Shown here piece after piece: positions 1 to 8,863 of a DNA stretch of 64,000 nucleotides. Numbering within the stretch: position 1 is the first letter of the stretch; the number at the start of each line of letters is the position of its first letter. A program made the position numbers and the translations under genes. Below the pieces are notes generated by a model. The model did not search any database. It was not told the origin of the DNA and saw only the letters and a program-made list of their open reading frames with translations. Source of the stretch: Okibacterium fritillariae (GTDB taxonomy: Bacteria; Actinomycetota; Actinomycetes; Actinomycetales; Microbacteriaceae); contig NZ_FUZP01000001.1 of assembly GCF_900167575.1 (NCBI RefSeq), positions 558,001 to 622,000 of the forward strand. Direction: 5' to 3'.

Positions 1-260
1 GTGAAGAAGGCCTCGCTGCGGGTGGGCTCCCACGGCTCGAGGTAGCGGCGGTTGCGCGAGTAGGCCTCGGCGAGTCGCTCGGCGTCGTCGGTGCGGAGCA
101 GGCGCAGTGTGACGCCGGCACGAAGGGGGATGGGCTGCAGCACGCGCTCGACGATACCGGGTGGGCGCGGCCACGTCACGAACGGGGAACGCGGGGTTGC
201 GCCATCCGAAGCAGGGTGCTCGCGCGGGTGATGGGGCTGGTGCTCGTTCGCGCCGGTCAC
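1..260 (-). CDS. GNAT-family N-acetyltransferase (RimJ/RimL type), partial
   Basis: Only the first ~86 codons are present; the gene continues past the left edge on the minus strand. It reads from a GTG at 260 that overlaps the TGA of the glycosyltransferase upstream (GTGA), so the two are probably translationally coupled. After a ~35-residue proline/histidine-rich lead the frame reads LRLLRTDDAERLAEAYSRN followed by RRYLEPWEPTR, the N-terminal pattern of RimJ/RimL-like acetyltransferases (RLRPxDAxxLAEAxxxNRxxLxPWxP). Such enzymes acetylate N-terminal amines of ribosomal proteins or small molecules using acetyl-CoA. The acetyl-CoA-binding motif lies outside the window, so the substrate cannot be suggested. 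Confidence 0.7.
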   Translation of the reverse strand, partial: MTGANEHQPHHPREHPASDGATPRSPFVTWPRPPGIVERVLQPIPLRAGVTLRLLRTDDAERLAEAYSRNRRYLEPWEPTRSEAFF

Positions 261-1723
261 CGCTCGAGGACGAGGGTGTCGCCCGCCGAGACGAGCCGCG
301 CGTCGAGGATGTAGACGTAGGTGTCGTCGAGCTGTTCGAGCCGCACGCCGGGCTGCGCCTGATCGACGAACGACTGGATGCGGGGGTCGATGCCGAACCG
401 CGGCGAATGCTTGATGACGATGGCTCGGATGTCCGCCGTGTCGACGAGTGCCGGATCGCCGACGATCTCGTCCTCTTCGATATAGGGCTCGTACTCCCAG
501 GGAGCCATGCCCGCCACGAGCACGTCCCCGTTGGGCGCCGGGTCCTCGTCCAGCGCGTCCTCGACGAGCGCCATCCCCGCGGCGCGCTCCTGCCACGTGT
601 ACACCGACAGGCGTGCCGCGATCACGACGACGAGCAGCAGCGCCAGGATGCCGACCACGCGGCCGATCACGACGAGCAGGCCGCGGGGTCCGGGGCGCAA
701 CAGGCCCGCCAGGCCGAGACCGGCCAGCACCGCCAGCATCCAGAACCACGCGTAGTAGTAGTGGGGGAGCGCCACGTTCGACCCGAAGAGGTGGAAGGCG
801 AGCAGTGCGCCGAGGGCCGTGCCGATGAAGACCACGAGGCGTCGCGGGCGGCCGACGACGACGGCGGCGACGAGGCCGACGGCGAGAACGACGGCCGTCG
901 GAACACCCACCCCGACCACCGTGAACCACAGGTTGGCCCACCACGGCGGGAACGGCCCCGTGATGCCCGCGACCGTGATGAGGTGCCCGGCCGCGTTGTG
1001 CTCGGCCTGTATCTGCAGCATGTAGCCGACCGCGTCGGTCAGACCCATGGGGAGGTAGAGCGCCACGGCCGTGACGACGAGAGCGATCACGAAGAGCCCG
1101 ACGTCGCGCAGCACGCGGACGAGGGGCCGGCGGGCGACGAGCAACACGAGGAACCCGACGAGGATGACGGCGGCCGACACTTTGGCCGTGATGGCGAGGC
1201 CCATGAACACACCCGAGGCGACGATCCACGGCCAACGTTCGGTGCGGAACCACACCCACGCGGCCGCCATCGCGAACACCGTGAAGGCGACCATGACGGG
1301 TTCGAGCAGGGCGAAGCGATCGAGACGCTCGGCGCCGCCCGTGACCCCGCGCGGCAGCAGCAGCCACAGGGCCGCGGGAATGAGGGCGAGAGTGAAACCG
1401 ACCTCGCGTCGCAGCCACAGCCAAATGACCACGCCGACCGCCAGGGTGAGCAGCCCAACAAAGATGCGGGGCGCGAGCAGTCCTTCGCCGAACATGAGCT
1501 GCACGACACCGAACAGATATTTCGCCGTGGGTGGATGCTCGCGGTTGGCGGCGAAGTCGCCGTGCACGTAGTCCCAGCCCGCCTCGACGTAGATGCCCTC
1601 GTCGGCGTTCTGGTTGGCCGAGCCGATGTTCCAGAGGCAGAGGTAGGCGCCCCAGAGGAAGACGACGGCGACGGGAAGCCAGCGGGCCCAGCGAGATGAT
1701 GACGAAAGTTCGGGGGCCGGCAC
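257..1723 (-). CDS. GT-C/GT39-like membrane glycosyltransferase
   Basis: 488 aa, about ten hydrophobic segments. The first loop after TM1 carries NADEGIYVEAGWDYVHGD, the acidic DE pair and following pattern typical of GT-C/GT39 (dolichyl-phosphate-mannose-type) glycosyltransferases, and HPPTAKYLFG follows, the conserved HPP-K segment of that group. Such proteins transfer a sugar from a polyprenyl-phosphate donor on the outer face of the membrane to protein or cell-envelope glycan; the acceptor is unknown. The start is taken as GTG at 1723 because a TATCGT box ends 6 nt upstream (1730-1735), the leaderless arrangement seen repeatedly in this window. A GNAT gene overlaps its stop. Confidence 0.75.
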   Translation of the reverse strand: MPAPELSSSSRWARWLPVAVVFLWGAYLCLWNIGSANQNADEGIYVEAGWDYVHGDFAANREHPPTAKYLFGVVQLMFGEGLLAPRIFVGLLTLAVGVVIWLWLRREVGFTLALIPAALWLLLPRGVTGGAERLDRFALLEPVMVAFTVFAMAAAWVWFRTERWPWIVASGVFMGLAITAKVSAAVILVGFLVLLVARRPLVRVLRDVGLFVIALVVTAVALYLPMGLTDAVGYMLQIQAEHNAAGHLITVAGITGPFPPWWANLWFTVVGVGVPTAVVLAVGLVAAVVVGRPRRLVVFIGTALGALLAFHLFGSNVALPHYYYAWFWMLAVLAGLGLAGLLRPGPRGLLVVIGRVVGILALLLVVVIAARLSVYTWQERAAGMALVEDALDEDPAPNGDVLVAGMAPWEYEPYIEEDEIVGDPALVDTADIRAIVIKHSPRFGIDPRIQSFVDQAQPGVRLEQLDDTYVYILDARLVSAGDTLVLER

Positions 1724-1870
1724 AGTCGGACGATACCAGAGGGTTTCATTAAAACCCGTCTCTTAAATCCGGCTCGCTAGCCCGGCTCGCTAGCCTTGCT
1801 CGGCAACCCGACTCGGGTTTCGTCCCAGGCGCCGCACGGCCGTGCCGGAGGCCCGGCGCCCCGGAAACGA

Positions 1871-1905
1871 CGGATGCCGCCGAGAACGTGTCTCGGCGGC
1901 ATCCG
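1871..1905 (-). terminator. Perfect 15-bp stem hairpin after lldD
   Basis: Arms 1871-1885 and 1891-1905 are exact reverse complements (core GGATGCCGCCGAGA) around a 5-nt loop. It lies just past the lldD stop (1923). There is no long T tract, as is common in GC-rich actinobacteria. It separates lldD from the glycosyltransferase gene that follows on the same strand. Confidence 0.75.
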
Positions 1906-1922
1906 TGTTGCGGCGTGTCGAC

Positions 1923-3179
1923 CTACACCCGGTCGCCCGCCTGCAACGGCTGCAGCGTGGTGAAGCGGCTGAGCTGCGTGACGTGCCCGGGCTCGAGCTC
2001 CTCGAGCGACGACACCCCGAGCAGCTTCATGGTGCGCGTGATCTCGGACGTGAGGATCTGGATGGTGCGGTCAACGCCCTCGCGCCCGCCCGCCATGAGG
2101 CCGTAGAGGTAGGCGCGGCCGATGAGCGTGAAACGCGCGCCCATCGCGACCGAGGCGACGATGTCGGCGCCGTTCATGATGCCCGTGTCGAGGTGCACCT
2201 CGGTGTGCGCTCCGACCTCTTTCACCACGCTGGGCAGCAGGTGGAAGGGGATGGGTGCGCGGTCGAGCTGGCGGCCGCCGTGGTTCGACAGGATGATGGC
2301 GTCGGCACCGAGGTCGACGGCGAGCTGAGCGTCCTTCACCGACTGGATGCCCTTGACGACGAGCTTGCCCTTCCACTGCGAGCGGATGAACTTGACCTCT
2401 TCGGGGCCCACGGTCGGGTCGAACATGGTGTCGATGAGGGCCGCGACGGTGCCCGACCAGCGGTCGAGCGACGCGAACGCGAGCGGCTCGGTGGTCAAGA
2501 AGTTGATCCACCAGGCCGGGCGCGGCAGGGCGTCGATCACGGTCTTGGGGGTGAGCGACGGCGGGATGGTCATGCCGTTGCGCACATCGCGCAGGCGTGC
2601 GCCGCCGACGGGCGTGTCGACCGTGACGACGAGCGTGTCGTAACCGGCCTTGGCGGCCCGGTCGACGAGCGCCATCGAGCGGTCGCGGTCGGTCCACATG
2701 TAGAGCTGGAACCAGTTGCGGCCGTCGGGCGCCGCAGCCTTGACGTCCTCGATCGACGTCGTGCCCATGGTCGACAGCGTGAAGGGGATGCCGGCGGCGG
2801 CTGCGGCGCTCGCACCGGCGCGCTCACCCTCGGTCTGCATCATGCGCGTGAAACCGGTGGGCGCGATGCCGAACGGGAGGGCGACGCGCTGGCCGAGGAC
2901 ATCCCAGCCGGTCGAAACCTGGGAGACGTTCTTCAACACCGACGGGTGGAACTCGATGTCCTGGAACGCCTGGCGCGCGCGGGCCAGCGAGATCTCGCCC
3001 TCGGCGGCGCCGTCCGTGTAGTCGAACGGGGCCGTCGGCGTGATGCGCTTGGCGATGGCGCGCAGGTCGTAGATGGTGTTGGCCGACTTCAGGCGGCGCT
3101 TGCGCGCGTTGAGCTCGGGCTTCTTGAACTGCATGAGGGGGAGGAGGTCGTGCGGTTTGGGCAGACGGCGTTCAACCAC
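1923..3179 (-). CDS. lldD: FMN-dependent L-lactate dehydrogenase (LldD)
   Basis: 418 aa, normal length for the actinobacterial FMN-dependent alpha-hydroxy-acid oxidase/dehydrogenase family. It oxidises L-lactate to pyruvate at the membrane face, passing electrons to quinone. The active-site segment [10 protein letters not shown] (residues 297-306, catalytic His300) is intact, with VVKGI before it (substrate/flavin Lys) and [20 protein letters not shown] then [12 protein letters not shown] binding FMN phosphate. It lies 66 bp downstream of a FadR-type regulator gene and is probably co-transcribed with it. The rhamnose-type operon upstream yields L-lactate through its lactaldehyde dehydrogenase domain, which gives LldD an obvious local substrate. 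Confidence 0.92.
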   Translation of the reverse strand: MVERRLPKPHDLLPLMQFKKPELNARKRRLKSANTIYDLRAIAKRITPTAPFDYTDGAAEGEISLARARQAFQDIEFHPSVLKNVSQVSTGWDVLGQRVALPFGIAPTGFTRMMQTEGERAGASAAAAAGIPFTLSTMGTTSIEDVKAAAPDGRNWFQLYMWTDRDRSMALVDRAAKAGYDTLVVTVDTPVGGARLRDVRNGMTIPPSLTPKTVIDALPRPAWWINFLTTEPLAFASLDRWSGTVAALIDTMFDPTVGPEEVKFIRSQWKGKLVVKGIQSVKDAQLAVDLGADAIILSNHGGRQLDRAPIPFHLLPSVVKEVGAHTEVHLDTGIMNGADIVASVAMGARFTLIGRAYLYGLMAGGREGVDRTIQILTSEITRTMKLLGVSSLEELEPGHVTQLSRFTTLQPLQAGDRV

Positions 3180-3245
3180 GAGGTGTCCTTTCGAGGGGTT
3201 CGGTCGGTTCGCGGCCCACGGGTGTGCGCGGCGACAGGGGGAAAG

Positions 3246-4118
3246 TCAGGATGCGGCGGCGACGGGGTCAACGACGGGGTCGACGACGGGGTGGACGACG
3301 GGGTCGGGCGTCGAGCCCGCATCGGGCGAGGACGCGGGGGCTGCGACGGCCACGTGGTCGCCGTGGGATACGGACGTGCGAGCCGCGGCATCCTCGTCCG
3401 GCCGCGCGACGGGCGTGCGCCCCGCCAAACCGGTCTCGGCGTAGTAGCCCGTGATGTGGTCGCGCACGAGGGTGCGGGCGGATGCGGCATCCCCCTCTTC
3501 GATGGCGGCCACGATGTGGCGGTGCTCGACGGCCAGGCGCTCGGAGGTCTCGGCCCACGACGGCAGGTTGGGCACACCCGCGAGCACGTAGTTCTCGATC
3601 GACCCGCGCAGGCCCGCCATGGTCGCCGTGATGACCTGGTTGCCGGCCGCCTCGGCGAGCGAGAGGTGGAACTGCGCATCGAGCGCCAGGAACTCGGCCT
3701 CGGAGAGCTGGCGCGATTCCATGGCGTCGAGCAGTTCGACCGGGCGCGCGAGGTTGCGCTGCGAGTCGCCCGCGAGGTCGTGCACGACCGCGGTCTCGAG
3801 CACGAGACGGGTGGCCACGACATCCTGCACCGCGAAACCGTTGGCGGCGACCTGCAGGCGCATGAGTGCCGTCATGCCGCCCGTGGGCAGGGCCACGATG
3901 ATGGCGCCCGCGGTGGGGCCGGAGCCCGAGGCCGTGCGGATGAGGCCCAGCACCTCGAGCACGCGGAAGGCCTCGCGCACGCTCGAACGGCCGACGCCGA
4001 GGTCGGTGGCCAGGGCGCGCTCGCCGGGCAGGCGGTCGCCGGGGCGCAGCCGACCCTGCAGGAGGTCGGATTCGATGTGCTCGAGCACCTGCTGCCAGGC
4101 TCGGCGTTCTTCGGTCAC
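3246..4118 (-). CDS. GntR/FadR-family regulator (LldR-like)
   Basis: 290 aa from GTG 4118, chosen because GAGAGG lies 8 nt upstream; an ATG at 4166 would place the operator inside the coding region. Winged helix at residues ~15-75 (LRPGDRLPGERALATDLGVG then SVREAFRVLEVLGLI), followed by the all-helical FCD ligand domain (LVLETAVVHDL, DAQFHLSLAEAAGN, EHRHIVAAIEEGD with metal-binding-type His). FadR-type LldR proteins release DNA on binding L-lactate; the downstream lldD supports that role here. The C-terminal ~60 residues are low complexity and end in DPVV-type repeats encoded by a 12-nt tandem repeat, absent from typical family members. Confidence 0.88.
   Translation of the reverse strand: MTEERRAWQQVLEHIESDLLQGRLRPGDRLPGERALATDLGVGRSSVREAFRVLEVLGLIRTASGSGPTAGAIIVALPTGGMTALMRLQVAANGFAVQDVVATRLVLETAVVHDLAGDSQRNLARPVELLDAMESRQLSEAEFLALDAQFHLSLAEAAGNQVITATMAGLRGSIENYVLAGVPNLPSWAETSERLAVEHRHIVAAIEEGDAASARTLVRDHITGYYAETGLAGRTPVARPDEDAAARTSVSHGDHVAVAAPASSPDAGSTPDPVVHPVVDPVVDPVAAAS
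3261..3308. repeat. 12-nt tandem repeat, four copies
   Basis: Unit GACGGGGTCRAC at 3261, 3273, 3285 and 3297 with 1-2 changes per copy. It encodes the Asp-Pro-Val-Val repeats at the extreme C-terminus of the FadR-type regulator. It looks like recent slippage expansion of a dispensable tail. Confidence 0.85.
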
Positions 4119-4154
4119 GGGGTGTGCCTCTCGTCGTTGATGTGGCGGGCCGTG

Positions 4155-4197
4155 TGGTAGGACCACATTGTATACAGAGGCGCGCCCCCACGCGCAA
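4155..4197 (-). promoter_or_regulatory. gntR-lldD promoter with FadR-type operator
   Basis: On the minus strand, TTGCGC (4192-4197), a 17-bp spacer and TATACA (4169-4174) form a sigma-70-like promoter. Just downstream lies TGGTAGGACCA (4155-4165; a perfect TGGT-N3-ACCA dyad, six of seven outer positions also symmetric). TGGTNNNACCA is the established operator core of FadR/LldR-type GntR regulators. Its place between the -10 box and the GTG start fits autorepression of gntR and lldD. Confidence 0.8.
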
Positions 4198-4203
4198 GCC
4201 CCC

Positions 4204-5154
4204 TCATGTGCGCAGAACCACGTTCTCGGGCTCGTTGCCGGCCAGCAGGTGATCGATCTGGCGGCGCAGCAACTTCTCCATGCGCGGCATCATGGCGTCG
4301 GTCGCGCCGCCCACATGGGGGCTGATGAGCACATTGGGCAGGGCGAAGAGCGGATGTCCGTCGGGCAGCGGCTCGGGGTCGGTCACGTCGAGCGCCGCAT
4401 TCAGCCGTCCGTTCGACGTGTGCGCGAGCAACGCCTCGGTGTCGGCCACGGGACCGCGCGCGATGTTCACGAACAGCGCCCCGCCGTGCATGCGCGAGAA
4501 GAACGCGTCGTCGGCCAGGTGCCGGGTGTCGTCGGTCAGGGGAACGCCGAGCACCACGACATCCGCGTCGGGCAGCAGCTCGTCGAGGCTCGACAGGGCA
4601 TAGACGTGGCCGCGGTCGTCGTCGCGCTCGCGGCTGGCGACGCGCGTGATGGTGACCTCGAACGGGTCGAGGCGGTCGGCGATCGCGGCACCCACGCCGC
4701 CGTAGCCGACGAGCAGCACGCGCTTGTCGGCGAGGCCGGTTGCCCGCGCCGGATCCCACTGGCCGCGCGAGGCGCCGCGCACGAAGCGGGGGATCTCGCG
4801 CAGGGCGGCGAGGATCAAGGCCACCGTCAGCTCGGCCGTCGCGGTCTCGTGCACGGTGGCCGCGTTGGCGAACGTGATCCCCGCAGGCAAAATGTCGGCC
4901 ACGCCGTCATAGCCGATCGACTGGCTCTGCACGAGCTGCGAGGTGACGTGCGCGAGCGGCGCGAGGCTGTCGACCGAACCCATATAGGGCGGCACGATGA
5001 TGTCGATGTGGTCGCGCGGCGGGGTGCCCGAGACATCCCACACGATGACGTTGACGCCCTCGGGCGCCGGGGTGAGTCGATTGAGCAACGTATCGCCGGG
5101 CACGCTCACGACGAGGCGGGCGGGAGTGGCGGAACTCGTGGTGTTGTCAGACAT
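4204..5154 (-). CDS. D-isomer-specific 2-hydroxyacid dehydrogenase
   Basis: 316 aa. NAD(P)-dependent reduction of a 2-keto acid (or reverse). Rossmann motif GYGGVG at 150-155; catalytic Arg233 (NIARGPV), Glu261 (DPEPL) and His280 (SPHVGG) are all present. It starts 9 bp after the rhaB stop and is the third gene of the rhaEW-rhaB operon, so a role in handling a lactaldehyde/lactate/glyoxylate-like side product is plausible. The N-terminal substrate domain does not identify the acid. Its stop is followed by the gntR-lldD promoter, so transcription may or may not run on. Confidence 0.85.
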   Translation of the reverse strand: MSDNTTSSATPARLVVSVPGDTLLNRLTPAPEGVNVIVWDVSGTPPRDHIDIIVPPYMGSVDSLAPLAHVTSQLVQSQSIGYDGVADILPAGITFANAATVHETATAELTVALILAALREIPRFVRGASRGQWDPARATGLADKRVLLVGYGGVGAAIADRLDPFEVTITRVASRERDDDRGHVYALSSLDELLPDADVVVLGVPLTDDTRHLADDAFFSRMHGGALFVNIARGPVADTEALLAHTSNGRLNAALDVTDPEPLPDGHPLFALPNVLISPHVGGATDAMMPRMEKLLRRQIDHLLAGNEPENVVLRT

Positions 5155-5163
5155 CTTTCGACC

Positions 5164-6708
5164 CTAGACCCGCGCCGTGGTCGGGCGCGATTGGTTGACA
5201 CGCGGACTGAAGGTGCGGGGCGACACCGTCTGCGCCACGAGCGCTCGCAGCGTTTCGAGGTCGCCGTCGATGATGCCGGCGGCCCGAGCCTGCACGAGCA
5301 CGTTGCCGAGCGCCGTCGCCTCGACGGGTCCGGCCTCGACGGGCAGCCCGGCGCGATCGGCCGTCAGCTGGCACAGCAGCGCGTTCTGCGAACCGCCACC
5401 GACCACGTGGATGACACCGACGCGTTTGCCCGAGAGCTCGCTCGCCGTGTGCACCGCCCGCGCGAACGCCTCGGCGAGGGACTCCAGGATCGAGCGGACG
5501 AACTCGGCGCGACTGGCCGGCACGCGCAGGCCGCGCTCGCCGAGATAGGACGCGATGCGGCCGGGCATGTCGCCCGGCGTGAGGAAGCGCGGGTCGTCGG
5601 CGTCGAAGATCGAGATCTCGCCCGAGACATCCGCCGCCTGCGCGAGCAGGGAGGGCAGGTCGATGGTCTCGCCGTCGCGCTCCCACCAGCGCACCGATTC
5701 GCTCAGCAGCCACAGGCCCATCACATTGTGCAAGAAACGCGTGCGGCCGTCGACGCCGCCCTCGTTCGTGAAATTGGCGGCGCGGCTGGCGTCGGTGAGC
5801 ACCGGATGCTCGAGCTCCACGCCCACCAAGCCCCAGGTGCCGCAGCTGATGTAGGCGGCGTCGTCGGTGAGCATGGGCACGGCGACCACGGCGGATGCGG
5901 TGTCGTGCGACCCGATGGCCGTGACCGGAACGTGTGCACCGATGCCCGTATCGGCCTGCACGGCGGGCAGCAGCGACCCGATGCGCTCGCCGGGGGAGAC
6001 GAGCGGCGGCAGGATGTCGCGCGTCAGGCCGAGCGTGGCGATGAGGTCGTCGTTCCAGGCCGGCCCTGCAGACGGAGCCGCCGCGGCACTCGAGGAGGCG
6101 GGACGCCCAGCACGAGCGGCCCCCTCGAGTGCCGTGGCCACACCCGCGGGCCGGAGGAGGCCCGTGGTCGACGCGTTGGTGGCCTCGGCCACCTTCTCGC
6201 CCGTCAGCCAGTAGGCGATGAGGTCGGGGATGAGCAGCAGGTCGTCGGCGAGCGGCAGGGTGCCCGCCCGCTGTTCGGCGGCGAGCTGGTAGACGGTGTT
6301 GAAGGGCAAGAACTGCAACCCGTTCTGCCGATAGAGCTCGTCGAAGGGGACGACGGCGTGCACGTCATCCACGCCCTGCTGAGTGCGCTCGTCGCGGTAG
6401 TGATAGGGGATGCCGAGCAGCCGGCCGCCCCGCAACAGCCCGTAGTCGACCGCCCACGAATCGATGCCGATGCTTTCGACCCCGGGCGCCTCGCGGGCCG
6501 CCTGCGTCAGGCCCGCCGTGATCGAGCGGTAGAGCTCGAGGATGTTCCAGTGGTAGCCGTCGGGCGTGCGCACGGGCGTGTTGGGAAACCGGGCCACCGG
6601 GATGAGCGTCAATTCGCCCGCCCCGATGTGCCCGAGCATCACGCGCCCGCTCGTGGCGCCGAGGTCGACGGCCGCGACCGTGCCCCGCCTCGCCGTGTGT
6701 GTCGTCAT
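5164..6708 (-). CDS. rhaB: Rhamnulokinase (FGGY family)
   Basis: 514 aa from ATG 6708. The RBS TAGGAGC contains the stop codon of rhaEW, so translation is coupled. It phosphorylates L-rhamnulose at O-1. N-terminal ATPase motif AAVDLGATSGRVMLG, SIGIDSWAVDYGLL, FNTVYQL, NASTTGLL, catalytic-Asp motif IGSHDTASAV, then CGTWGLVGVE and the C-terminal HVVGGGSQNALLCQLTAD / EATALGNVLVQA typical of rhamnulokinases. An alanine-rich insertion (~20 residues, AARAGRPASSSAAAAPSAG) sits after NASTTGLLRPAG and is not part of the usual fold. A second, diverged rhamnulokinase-like gene lies at 46505-47956. Confidence 0.92.
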   Translation of the reverse strand: MTTHTARRGTVAAVDLGATSGRVMLGHIGAGELTLIPVARFPNTPVRTPDGYHWNILELYRSITAGLTQAAREAPGVESIGIDSWAVDYGLLRGGRLLGIPYHYRDERTQQGVDDVHAVVPFDELYRQNGLQFLPFNTVYQLAAEQRAGTLPLADDLLLIPDLIAYWLTGEKVAEATNASTTGLLRPAGVATALEGAARAGRPASSSAAAAPSAGPAWNDDLIATLGLTRDILPPLVSPGERIGSLLPAVQADTGIGAHVPVTAIGSHDTASAVVAVPMLTDDAAYISCGTWGLVGVELEHPVLTDASRAANFTNEGGVDGRTRFLHNVMGLWLLSESVRWWERDGETIDLPSLLAQAADVSGEISIFDADDPRFLTPGDMPGRIASYLGERGLRVPASRAEFVRSILESLAEAFARAVHTASELSGKRVGVIHVVGGGSQNALLCQLTADRAGLPVEAGPVEATALGNVLVQARAAGIIDGDLETLRALVAQTVSPRTFSPRVNQSRPTTARV

Positions 6709-6718
6709 CGAGCTGCTC

Positions 6719-8776
6719 CTAGCGCAGGAAGGCGGCCGCGACACCCGCGTCGACCGGGATGTGCAAACCGGTCGTGTGCGAGAGGTCGCTCGTGCACAAA
6801 ACGTACACCGCGTTGGCCACGTTCTCGGGCACGACCTCGCGCTTCAGGATGGTGCGCTGGGCGTAGAACTTGCCCAGGTCCTCCTCTTCGATGCCGTAGG
6901 TCTTGGCCCGGTTGGCGCCCCACCCCGAAGCGAAGATGCCGGACCCGCGCACCACGCCATCCGGGTTGATGCCGTTGACCTTGATGCCGTATTCGCCGAG
7001 CTCGGCGGCCAAGAGGCGCACCTGGTGGGCCTGGTCGGCTTTGGTCGCCGAGTAGGCCACGTTGTTGGGGCCGGCGAACACCGAGTTCTTCGAAGAGATG
7101 TAGACGATGTCGCCGCCGAGCTTCTGCGCGATGAGCACGCGGGCGGCGGCCTTCGACACGAGGAACGAGCCCTTGGCCATGACGTTGTGCTGCAGGTCCC
7201 AATCGGCCACCGTCGTCTCGAGCAGGGGGCGCGAGAGCGACAGGCCGGCGTTGTTGACCACGAGGTCGAGCCCGCCGAAGGCCAACAGCGTTTCGTTGAT
7301 GGATGCTTCGACGGCGGCCTCGTCCGAGACATCCGCCTGCACGCCCACCGCCACATCGGTGTTGCCGATCTCCGCGGCCGCGGCCTGCGCCTTCTCGAGC
7401 GACAGGTCGGCGATGACGACGACGGCGCCCTCGGCGGCGAGGCGCGTGGCGATGGCCTTGCCGATGCCCGACGCGGCGCCCGTGACGAGCGCGATGCGCG
7501 TGGCGAGCGGCTTGGGCTTCGGCATGCGCTGCAGCTTGGCCTCTTCGAGCGACCAGTACTCGATGTTGAACTTCTCGGCTTCGTCGATGGGGGCGTAGGT
7601 CGAGAGCCCCTCGGCTCCGCGCATGACGTTGATGGCGTTGACGTAGAACTCGCCGGCCACGCGAGCCGTCTGCTTGTCCTTGCCGTAGCTGAACATGCCG
7701 ACGCCCGGGATCAGGACGATGAGGGGGTCTGCGCCGCGGATGGCGGGCGAGTCATCCTTCTTGTTCCTGTCGTAATAAGCCTGGTAGTCGGCGCGGTACT
7801 GCTCGTGCAACTCCTCGAGGCGCGCGATGCTGTCCTCGATGCTGGCGTCTGACGGCAGGTCGAGCACGAGCGGCTTCACCTTGGTGCGCAAGAAGTGGTC
7901 GGGGCAGCTGGTGCCCAGGGCGGCGAGGCGCGGGTGCTCGCTGCTGGCCAAGAAGTCGAGCACGACATCCGCGTCGGTGAAGTGGCCGACCTGCGGCTTG
8001 TCGGTCGAGGCGATGCCGCGGATGACGGGGGCCAGGGCCGCCGCTTTGGCGCGACGTTCGGCCGGGCTGAGGGCCGCATAGCCTTCGAGGGGGGCGCCGA
8101 ACGGCTCGGCCTTGGAGTTCTCGGCGATGTAGGCGGCGGCCGTGTCGATGATCCACAGCGAGTTCTTCTCGGACTCTTCGCTCGTCTCGCCCCAGGCCGT
8201 GATGCCGTGGCCGCCGAGGATGCAGCCGATCGCCTGCGGGTTCTCGCGCTTCAGGGCCGCGATATCGAGGCCGAGCTGAAAACCGGGGCGACGCCACGGC
8301 ACCCAGACGACTGTGTCGCCGAAGATCGTGCGCGTGAGCTCTTCGCCGTCGGCCGCCGTGGCGATGGCGATGCCCGAGTCGGGGTGCAGGTGGTCGACGT
8401 GTTTCGCGTCGACGAGGCCGTGCATGGGGGTGTCGATCGAGGGGGCCGCACCGCCCTTGCCGTGCAGCGTGTAGTCGAAGGCGGCGACCATCTCGTCTTC
8501 GCGCTCGACGCCCGGGTAGGTGTTCTGCATGGCGCGCAGGCGGTCGAGGCGCAGCACCGCGAGGCCCTTCTCGGTGAGCGTGCCGAGGTCTCCGCCCGAA
8601 CCCTTCACCCAGAGCAGCTCGACCTCTTCGCCCGTGACGGGGTCGATGGCCGTGCCCTTGGCCGACGTGTTGCCGCCCGCGTAGTTGGTGTTCTTCGGGT
8701 CGGCGCCCAGGCGGTTGCTGCGGGCGATGAGCTCGGCGGCGGCCGGGTTGGTGGGCTCGGTGGTGCTGTGCGACAT
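6719..8776 (-). CDS. rhaEW: Bifunctional rhamnulose-1-phosphate aldolase / L-lactaldehyde dehydrogenase
   Basis: 685 aa fusion. Residues ~1-390 are a class II aldolase/adducin-type domain with the metal-binding DHLHPDSG and GGHGITAWGE motifs; residues ~425-685 are a short-chain dehydrogenase with TGAASGIGKAIA, NNAG and catalytic YSATKADQ. The aldolase half cleaves L-rhamnulose 1-phosphate to dihydroxyacetone phosphate and L-lactaldehyde; the dehydrogenase half oxidises L-lactaldehyde to L-lactate. It is the first gene of the operon rhaEW-rhaB-dehydrogenase. No rhamnose isomerase gene was found in the window. Confidence 0.93.
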   Translation of the reverse strand: MSHSTTEPTNPAAAELIARSNRLGADPKNTNYAGGNTSAKGTAIDPVTGEEVELLWVKGSGGDLGTLTEKGLAVLRLDRLRAMQNTYPGVEREDEMVAAFDYTLHGKGGAAPSIDTPMHGLVDAKHVDHLHPDSGIAIATAADGEELTRTIFGDTVVWVPWRRPGFQLGLDIAALKRENPQAIGCILGGHGITAWGETSEESEKNSLWIIDTAAAYIAENSKAEPFGAPLEGYAALSPAERRAKAAALAPVIRGIASTDKPQVGHFTDADVVLDFLASSEHPRLAALGTSCPDHFLRTKVKPLVLDLPSDASIEDSIARLEELHEQYRADYQAYYDRNKKDDSPAIRGADPLIVLIPGVGMFSYGKDKQTARVAGEFYVNAINVMRGAEGLSTYAPIDEAEKFNIEYWSLEEAKLQRMPKPKPLATRIALVTGAASGIGKAIATRLAAEGAVVVIADLSLEKAQAAAAEIGNTDVAVGVQADVSDEAAVEASINETLLAFGGLDLVVNNAGLSLSRPLLETTVADWDLQHNVMAKGSFLVSKAAARVLIAQKLGGDIVYISSKNSVFAGPNNVAYSATKADQAHQVRLLAAELGEYGIKVNGINPDGVVRGSGIFASGWGANRAKTYGIEEEDLGKFYAQRTILKREVVPENVANAVYVLCTSDLSHTTGLHIPVDAGVAAAFLR

Positions 8777-8820
8777 GCAAACTCCCTTGTTGGCGCGCGC
8801 GGCGCTCAGTGTGCGAACGT

Positions 8821-8853
8821 GTTAAGTATCACAGCACTTAACAAGTGGCGCAA
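8821..8853 (-). promoter_or_regulatory. rhaEW promoter with GTTAAGT-N8-ACTTAAC dyad
   Basis: A perfect 7-bp inverted repeat, GTTAAGT (8821-8827) and ACTTAAC (8836-8842), overlaps a candidate minus-strand promoter made of TTGCGC (8848-8853), a 17-bp spacer and GATACT (8825-8830). This position suits a repressor. The regulator is not adjacent; the flanking divergent gene is hipB, whose own dyads have a different sequence. Confidence 0.65.
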
Positions 8854-8863
8854 GTGTGGAGTT

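Noticed and set aside
161-1699. Long open frame (512 codons) opposite the glycosyltransferase gene
   Set aside because: Composition is Asp/Glu/Arg/His-rich with no motif, the pattern of an antisense shadow of a GC-rich coding region; the minus-strand protein has clear GT-C signatures.
4119-4166. Upstream ATG start (4166) for the FadR-type regulator
   Set aside because: It would add 16 residues, place the operator over the coding start and has no ribosome-binding site; GTG 4118 has GAGAGG at good spacing.
1842-6969. Very long plus-strand open frames (772 and 933 codons) through lldD, gntR, the dehydrogenase and rhaB
   Set aside because: They run antisense to five recognisable genes and read as Arg/Glu/His/Gly-rich sequence typical of reversed GC-rich codons.
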